Source: Flexicrinis sp001567485 | Lineage (GTDB): Bacteria > Chloroflexota > Anaerolineae > Aggregatilineales > Phototrophicaceae | Direction of reading: 5' to 3' | Length of the DNA: 64,000 nt | Assembly (NCBI GenBank): GCA_030263635.1 | Contig: SZPI01000011.1 | Location: 1-64,000, forward strand | Shown: piece by piece, positions 59,588-64,000 of the stretch | How the letters are laid out: each line of letters opens with the position of its first letter | Numbering within the stretch: position 1 is the first letter of the stretch | Notes under the pieces: model-generated | Database searches by the model: none | Told to the model about the DNA's origin: nothing | Seen by the model: the letters and a program-made list of their open reading frames with translations, nothing else | Program-made: the position numbers and the translations under genes

Positions 59588-60246
59588 CACCGGATGAGCA
59601 CGCCGAGAGCCATGTCGAATTTCAGGATGTCTCCGGTGGCTTAGGCCAAACACTGCTCGACGTCGCGGCCGGCCTGACCCATGAGACGGTGTCGCTGCGG
59701 GAGCTTCTTGCGCGCCTCGGTGAGCAGGGCATGCTGGTATCCTGCGCCTTCTTGACGCTGCCGTTTCTCGTTCCGGTGTCGATACCCGGCGTCAGCACGG
59801 TCTTCGGCGCGGCGATCATCCTGCTGGGAATCGGCATCACCGCCAACCGCGTGCCGTGGTTTCCGGCAGCGCTCATGCGCCGGCAGTTCAGCTCCGCCAG
59901 CTTAATTCCGCTGCTTGATCGCGGCGCGCGCCTGCTCAGCCGGTTTGACAGCGTGGTTCACCCGCGCTTGCATCGGCTTACTGGGAACGCGATCGTCAAC
60001 CGCGTACACGGCCTCGTCCTGACGTTCAGCGCGCTGCTGCTGATCTTTCCGTTCGGGTTCATCCCGCTGTCGAACACGCTGCCCGCGCTGGCGATTCTGT
60101 TCTTTGCGCTTGGGATGCTTCAGCGCGACGGAGTGTTCATCATCGCCGGGTACGTGATGACCGTCATTACGGTGGTGTACTTCGCCGCGCTCCTGATCGC
60201 TGCGCTCGCGGGGGGGCAGGCGCTCGGCAGGCTGTTAGGCGGCTAA
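59584..60246 (+). CDS. ExoD-family membrane protein
   Basis: ATG 59584 overlaps the DUF368 stop (ATGA); the product has 220 residues. ExoD proteins have an N-terminal soluble segment (about 1-50), several membrane helices (about 50-70, 75-95, 150-175, 180-215) and the SLRELLARLGEQGMLV motif before the first helix. FPFGFIPLSNTLPALAILFFALG is the conserved second half. The family was first linked to exopolysaccharide synthesis in rhizobia. Coupling with a polyprenyl-phosphate transporter suggests both serve lipid-carrier-dependent glycan export; the mechanism is unknown. Confidence 0.88.
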   Translation: MTPDEHAESHVEFQDVSGGLGQTLLDVAAGLTHETVSLRELLARLGEQGMLVSCAFLTLPFLVPVSIPGVSTVFGAAIILLGIGITANRVPWFPAALMRRQFSSASLIPLLDRGARLLSRFDSVVHPRLHRLTGNAIVNRVHGLVLTFSALLLIFPFGFIPLSNTLPALAILFFALGMLQRDGVFIIAGYVMTVITVVYFAALLIAALAGGQALGRLLGG

Positions 60247-60254
60247 CCGCTGCG

Positions 60255-61241
60255 CTACGGGCTTGGCTCGCGGCAGTCTGGCAGCACGCCGTAGTCCCGC
60301 GGCCATGTCCGGCCGTAGAACTCAAGATACTCCTCAACGTGCGACGCCCAATACTCGGCATCAGCTTGGCCCACCGGGTTGATGATGTACGTGTGCGGGA
60401 TTTGACGCGCGGTCAGCCGGTCACTGAGCAGCTGCAGGCCGTTGGACGCGGCTTCGTCCGGCGCGCCGTTGTCGAAGTACATGCGGAAGTTGGCGTTTGG
60501 CAAGATCGTGCTGTTACGCGCGATCTCCAGCGGGTTTTCGGCAGGCGGCACGCTGTTGTCGAGCACCGCGCTGTGCCCGCCGATCACGCTGAACAGGTCG
60601 GGCGCTGTGAACGCGGTATGTATCGCCCAGAACCCGCCCTGTCCGAATCCGCCAATGGCGCGGAACGTGCGCTGTTCGACCACGCAGAAATCGCGCTGGA
60701 TGGCCGGCAGCAGCTCATCTTTGATGACCGTCGACGCCGATGCATCCGGCGGAAACTGCGCGCGGGATCCGAGCCGGCCCAGCTCGGCGATGACGACGAT
60801 CGCCGGCGGGTACGCACCTGACCGGATGCCTTCGTCAAGGATCGCGGGCAGGTTGAGGGTCTCCATCAAATCGCGGCGGCCCGGCCCCGGCGCGATCAGC
60901 AGCAGCAGCGGGAACCGCGCCGACGACGAGCCGTAACAGGGCGGCAGATACGCGGTGTAGGGGATGTCCTCGCGGGCTGTCTCGCTGTGGTTGTCGGTGA
61001 TGTCGATGACCAGCCCGTCCTCGTCGCACGGGAACGGGGTCGGCGTGGCGGTGAGTTCAGGCGTAGTGGTGGGCCGTGGCGTCGGGCTGAGGGTGGCGGT
61101 CGGTGTCGCGGTCGCCGTGCCGGACAGCGTCGGAGTCGGCACGGTCGGCTCGACCACCTGCGCCATCGGATCGCACGCTGGCAAGACGGCCGCCAGCACG
61201 AGGAACAGCACTAGCCCGAACATCCGGCCGCGCACGGTCAC
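60255..61241 (-). CDS. Lipoprotein esterase homologue without its serine
   Basis: The 328-residue protein starts at GTG 61241, overlapping the translin gene by four bases. It is a lipoprotein (LPAC lipobox, Cys23) with a Thr/Pro-rich linker (about 31-70) and an alpha/beta hydrolase of the esterase D/enterochelin-esterase type. The nucleophile elbow reads GFGQGGFWA (198-206): Gln201 replaces the serine expected there. Asp262 and His301 (WASHVEEYLEF) seem kept. So the fold is present but the normal triad is not, making it a likely pseudo-enzyme or binding protein. Confidence 0.8.
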   Translation of the reverse strand: MTVRGRMFGLVLFLVLAAVLPACDPMAQVVEPTVPTPTLSGTATATPTATLSPTPRPTTTPELTATPTPFPCDEDGLVIDITDNHSETAREDIPYTAYLPPCYGSSSARFPLLLLIAPGPGRRDLMETLNLPAILDEGIRSGAYPPAIVVIAELGRLGSRAQFPPDASASTVIKDELLPAIQRDFCVVEQRTFRAIGGFGQGGFWAIHTAFTAPDLFSVIGGHSAVLDNSVPPAENPLEIARNSTILPNANFRMYFDNGAPDEAASNGLQLLSDRLTARQIPHTYIINPVGQADAEYWASHVEEYLEFYGRTWPRDYGVLPDCREPSP

Positions 61242-61873
61242 ATCCTCTCCTCGAACCGCTTGAGCGCGTTGACCAGCCGGATTTGCTGAAGCGTGGTGGT
61301 CAGGTCGCCGCGCGTGCGTTCCAGCACACCGCGCACGATGTCGGTCTGGCGGCGCAGGTCGCGCGTGACGGCTTCAGGAAAGTCGAACGTGACGAGCTGA
61401 TCGTAGATGGCGTCCATCGCGGCGAGCAGGCGTTCCGCTTCTGGCGCGTGGTCTTCGGACTGTCGCATCAGGTCGAGGATCGCGCGCCGCAGCTCGGTCG
61501 CGGCTTCGGCCAGCCCCAGCATGTAGGTTGCGGGTTCGGCGTGGAGCGCATCCGGCGTCGGCAGCGTGCTTCCACCGCGCAGAATCGCGGACGCGGCGTG
61601 CGCCTCGACGACCTCTTTGAGCGCATCCTGCACATAGCCGCTGTGATACAGCTCCGGATACTCGGCGAGGCCAGCGCGCAGCGTCGCGGCATCGGCGGCG
61701 ATGACCCCCAACTGCGCATCGACCTGATCCCACTCACGCCGATGGGCGGCGCGGATGCAGCCCGAACAGTGGCGGATCAGCTCGCGCGAGGCGGCAAGGG
61801 CGGCGTCACGGGCGGCGGTGCGGGCCGCCATCGCACCGCGTAGGGACTCTGTGATGTCGCCGAGGTTGTCCAT
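61238..61873 (-). CDS. Translin-family protein
   Basis: The 211-residue all-helical protein matches translin from end to end. It opens with RELIRHCSGCIRAAHR (about 30-45), has the central DALKEVVEAHAASAIL helix (about 83-98), then ATYMLGLAEAATELRRAILD (about 114-133), and closes with IYDQLVTFDFPEAVTRDLRRQTDIVRGVLERTRGDL. Translins bind RNA or single-stranded DNA and are common in archaea and eukaryotes (COG2178) but sparse in bacteria. It lies eight bases after a DUF3467 gene and overlaps the esterase-like gene. Confidence 0.8.
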   Translation of the reverse strand: MDNLGDITESLRGAMAARTAARDAALAASRELIRHCSGCIRAAHRREWDQVDAQLGVIAADAATLRAGLAEYPELYHSGYVQDALKEVVEAHAASAILRGGSTLPTPDALHAEPATYMLGLAEAATELRRAILDLMRQSEDHAPEAERLLAAMDAIYDQLVTFDFPEAVTRDLRRQTDIVRGVLERTRGDLTTTLQQIRLVNALKRFEERM

Positions 61874-61881
61874 TCAAGCGC

Positions 61882-62235
61882 CTACTTCGGTTCGTTGGGG
61901 TCGGGATTCTCACTGCCGAGGTTGAACAACTGATCGGCCAACGAGGGCGGCCGCTGCGGCAGCGTGATCTCACCCTGCGTCTTTTCGAAATGCGCGATCC
62001 GGTCTTGCAGCGCGCGCAGCAGCAGCTTGGCGTTGGCTGGCGTCATGGCGATCCGGGCACGCACGCGCCCACGCGGGTCGTTCGGCAGGATTTGCAGAAA
62101 GTCGAGGATGATCTCACTGTGCGTCGAGTTGATGATCGCCGCGTTTGCGTATTCGGCGTTCAAGTCGGGCGGGAAGTCGATGCGCAGGCGATTCGCGTTA
62201 GGTGGGCTTTGCGGGTTTTGCGGATTAGCGGACAT
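61882..62235 (-). CDS. DUF3467 protein
   Basis: The 117-residue protein shows the DUF3467 pattern: DLNAEYANAAIINSTHSEI (24-42), LDFLQILPNDPRGRVRARIAM, and MTPANAKLLLRALQDRIAHFEKTQGEI. The C-terminal tail is Pro/Asn-rich. The family is a small bacterial domain of unknown function, probably an alpha/beta fold. It begins six bases after the upstream gene's stop, in an operon with a translin. Confidence 0.9.
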   Translation of the reverse strand: MSANPQNPQSPPNANRLRIDFPPDLNAEYANAAIINSTHSEIILDFLQILPNDPRGRVRARIAMTPANAKLLLRALQDRIAHFEKTQGEITLPQRPPSLADQLFNLGSENPDPNEPK

Positions 62236-62241
62236 GCGGCC

Positions 62242-64000
62242 TCATTTCTGAATGACGAAGATACCGTTGCCAGACGCAACGTAGAGAAGCTGTTGGGCAG
62301 GGTTGCTCGCCACGCCACCTAAGGCGCTGAAGACCGTATCGTCGGACGCCTTGATGTTGGCGTCGAATGTGCCGCCGAGCGTCATTTCGTGAATCGTTTG
62401 GGTCGCTGGGCTGGCGACGTAAAACGCGCGGCCGATGGGATCCTCGTCGAGGGTCAGCGACGAGCCGTTGCTGGGTTCCTGTCCGGGCGGGAAGCCGCCG
62501 AGCCGGAATTCCTGAATCTGCGCGCGGAAGTACTTAATCACCACGCCGTCCGAGCGCAGGATGAACACGTTGCCGTCGCGGTCGATCTTGAAGTCCACGG
62601 CAAGCTGCAGCGCCCCTTGATTGGCTCCGTCGAAGTACGGGTTGGCGATGCCGGAATACGACCCGCCGGAGTTGTCGTAGCGCCAGATCTGGTTGACCGG
62701 CACGTCGAGCAGGTAGATGCGGTCGTCGCTGCCCCAAATCACCATCGCGCTCGGATCGCTCCAGTCCTCGTTCGAGCGAAGCTGCTCGGCCTCACATTCC
62801 TGAACTTGCCGCCGCCTGCACTGCACCAGCACGCCGTTGGTGTCGAGCGCAAACAGCGAATCGGTCGAGTTCGAGAATCCGATGTCGATGAAGTCGCCGA
62901 TGACGTATCCGTTGACGTTCGCGCCACGGCTCATGTCGAGGATTGGGGTCAGGCTGCGGGTCAGCGACAGTCCATCCTGCGACAGGGTCGTGGTGTAGAC
63001 GCGCTGGCGGCTCGAATCGAGCACGTAAAGGTCAAGCCCTTGCAGCAGGATGCGCGTAAAAGTCGCGTCGGGCAGACTTTGCAGCAGGTGGGCGTCGCGC
63101 CGTGTGATCTGATCCAGCGAGTCGATCACACCCTGCGCCTCGCGCCGGATGCGCGTCGAGTCCTCGTCGTCCGCACGCAGCGTCAGGCAGCGGTTCGCCA
63201 CGGTGAGGACGGCCGACCACGCCGACCGCAGGCTTTCCGGGTTGCTGCTCGGCACCGTCCGCGCGATCTCGCTGAGATTGGTCGCCTCGGCGTAGCACAA
63301 CTCGAACTCCGAACGGCCCGTCCCGCCCAGCCACAACGCCACGACCAGCCCGACGACCAGCACCGGGATGAACACCGCCGCGCCGGTGACCAACGACGAT
63401 TGAAACCAGCGTTTGCGGCCGTCTGGATCGGGGCCAAACGTTTTGTCGATCCCCGTGCTGATAAGCCCGAGCGCGCGGCCGATCGCGCCAGCGACGCCGC
63501 CGATCACGCGCCAGATGCCGAGGAACACGAAGCCCAACCCGGCCGAGGACGCTTGGGCGCGCGCTCCCGTTTCCGCGCCGCGCACTGCTTGTTGAACAGC
63601 TACGCTCGATTCGCCTTCCGGCACGGCGGGCGGACTGGGCATCTCAGGCGGGACGAACTCGACCAGCGTCAGCGTCAGGGTGAGCAGCGCGTTTTCTTTC
63701 ATGCGCACGAGCGCGAGGTCTAACCCCAACTCGCCCAGCGCCAGCGCGACGCGCTCCGGGTTGAGTTCGAGCAGGTGATGGTCGGCCAGCATCAGGCGGG
63801 TGTTGGTCGCCACTCGGTGCCGCGTCAGCTTGATCTCCGGCATGTGCGCGGCGCCCAGCGCGGCGGGAACCTCACGCGGGAGACTATCAGGCAGCAGGGT
63901 GAGAACGCCTTCTACCCACAGCCCCGCCACCGCCCCGCCGACCCGCGCGATGATGAGGTCTTCGCCGCGCAGCACCGCGCACGTCATATCCGCGACAAAC
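62242..64000 (-). CDS. PP2C-like/beta-propeller membrane protein (5' partial)
   Basis: The frame runs past the ATG at 63987 to the window end with codons Phe-Val-Ala-Asp before it, so the true start is probably outside. Residues 1-110 from that ATG recall a degenerate PP2C phosphatase end (RVGGAVAGLW; TRLMLADHHLLEL). A linker, a membrane helix (199-220) and an external C-terminal half (about 310-581) follow. That half has propeller-like repeats (IYLLDVPVNQIWRYD, NVFILRSDGVVIKYF, GRAFYVASPATQ). The gene leads an operon with DUF3467 and translin. I cannot give it a function. Confidence 0.7.
   Translation of the reverse strand, partial: FVADMTCAVLRGEDLIIARVGGAVAGLWVEGVLTLLPDSLPREVPAALGAAHMPEIKLTRHRVATNTRLMLADHHLLELNPERVALALGELGLDLALVRMKENALLTLTLTLVEFVPPEMPSPPAVPEGESSVAVQQAVRGAETGARAQASSAGLGFVFLGIWRVIGGVAGAIGRALGLISTGIDKTFGPDPDGRKRWFQSSLVTGAAVFIPVLVVGLVVALWLGGTGRSEFELCYAEATNLSEIARTVPSSNPESLRSAWSAVLTVANRCLTLRADDEDSTRIRREAQGVIDSLDQITRRDAHLLQSLPDATFTRILLQGLDLYVLDSSRQRVYTTTLSQDGLSLTRSLTPILDMSRGANVNGYVIGDFIDIGFSNSTDSLFALDTNGVLVQCRRRQVQECEAEQLRSNEDWSDPSAMVIWGSDDRIYLLDVPVNQIWRYDNSGGSYSGIANPYFDGANQGALQLAVDFKIDRDGNVFILRSDGVVIKYFRAQIQEFRLGGFPPGQEPSNGSSLTLDEDPIGRAFYVASPATQTIHEMTLGGTFDANIKASDDTVFSALGGVASNPAQQLLYVASGNGIFVIQK

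Noticed and set aside
1..64000. tRNA, rRNA, CRISPR, insertion sequence, prophage and replication origin
   Set aside because: Looked for cloverleaf arms, regular spacers, transposase motifs and DnaA-box clusters by eye; none found.

Overview
The window is GC-rich, densely coded bacterial chromosome. I place it in the Chloroflexota, probably Anaerolineae or a sister class. The grounds are family content: an R3H-domain AAA ATPase, a DUF3048 (YerB-type) lipoprotein-like protein, extracytoplasmic proteins with long Pro/Thr linkers, a Tat-exported sugar-binding protein, and many small secreted or anchored proteins of no named family. The assignment is an inference from family composition. I saw no rRNA or tRNA gene, CRISPR array, insertion sequence or phage gene.

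Layout. 1-2652: the 3' end of a large gene with a hydrolase-like C-terminus, two small unknown genes and a PIN-type toxin-antitoxin pair. 2935-10255: an NTF2-like protein, a GNAT acetyltransferase, a secreted repeat protein, the R3H ATPase, a GNAT-like protein and a DUF3048 protein. 10506-16361: an MBL hydrolase, ilvD, ccmC-ccmD, and a pseudo-receiver/roadblock protein paired with a membrane protein. 16385-22212: murE, an SGNH protein, a broken glycoside hydrolase and an M24 peptidase. 22299-28739: a disaccharide-type ABC importer followed by Gfo/Idh and ThuA genes, the same gene content as rhizobial thuEFGKAB. 29159-33270: sucA-sucB of the TCA cycle. 33509-39564: an MFS transporter, a DinB-like protein, and an aldehyde dehydrogenase/SDR/glutamine-synthetase-like group. 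39777-43097: an acyl-CoA carboxylase beta subunit and a CHASE histidine kinase. 43421-44435: an AT-richer patch with an orphan secreted protein and a stump of a sulfotransferase gene.

44554-58363 is mostly one-directional housekeeping. greA-lysS and a histidine-kinase-like gene end at a hairpin. Then comes a run of eleven tightly packed genes: small membrane protein, serS, unknown, mtaB, yqeY, pgpH/yqfF, ybeY, dgkA, TIM-barrel protein, class IV aminotransferase, GH18-like protein. 58607-60246 holds a DUF368 (PopT-type) polyprenyl-phosphate transporter overlapping an ExoD-like gene. 60255-64000 is a four-gene run: a PP2C-like/propeller membrane protein (5' partial at the window edge), DUF3467, a translin-family protein and a lipoprotein esterase homologue without its serine.

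How the genes fit together. murE, dgkA (undecaprenol/diacylglycerol kinase), PopT, the GH18-like proteins and the c-di-AMP-type HD phosphohydrolase all bear on the cell envelope. greA, lysS, serS, mtaB and ybeY are translation and transcription upkeep. Several proteins keep a fold but lack the residue that defines the enzyme: the esterase lacks Ser, one kinase lacks His, and the receiver domain has no obvious phospho-Asp. These, the bacterial translin unit, the greA leader hairpin and the roadblock/membrane pair are the observations most worth a second look.
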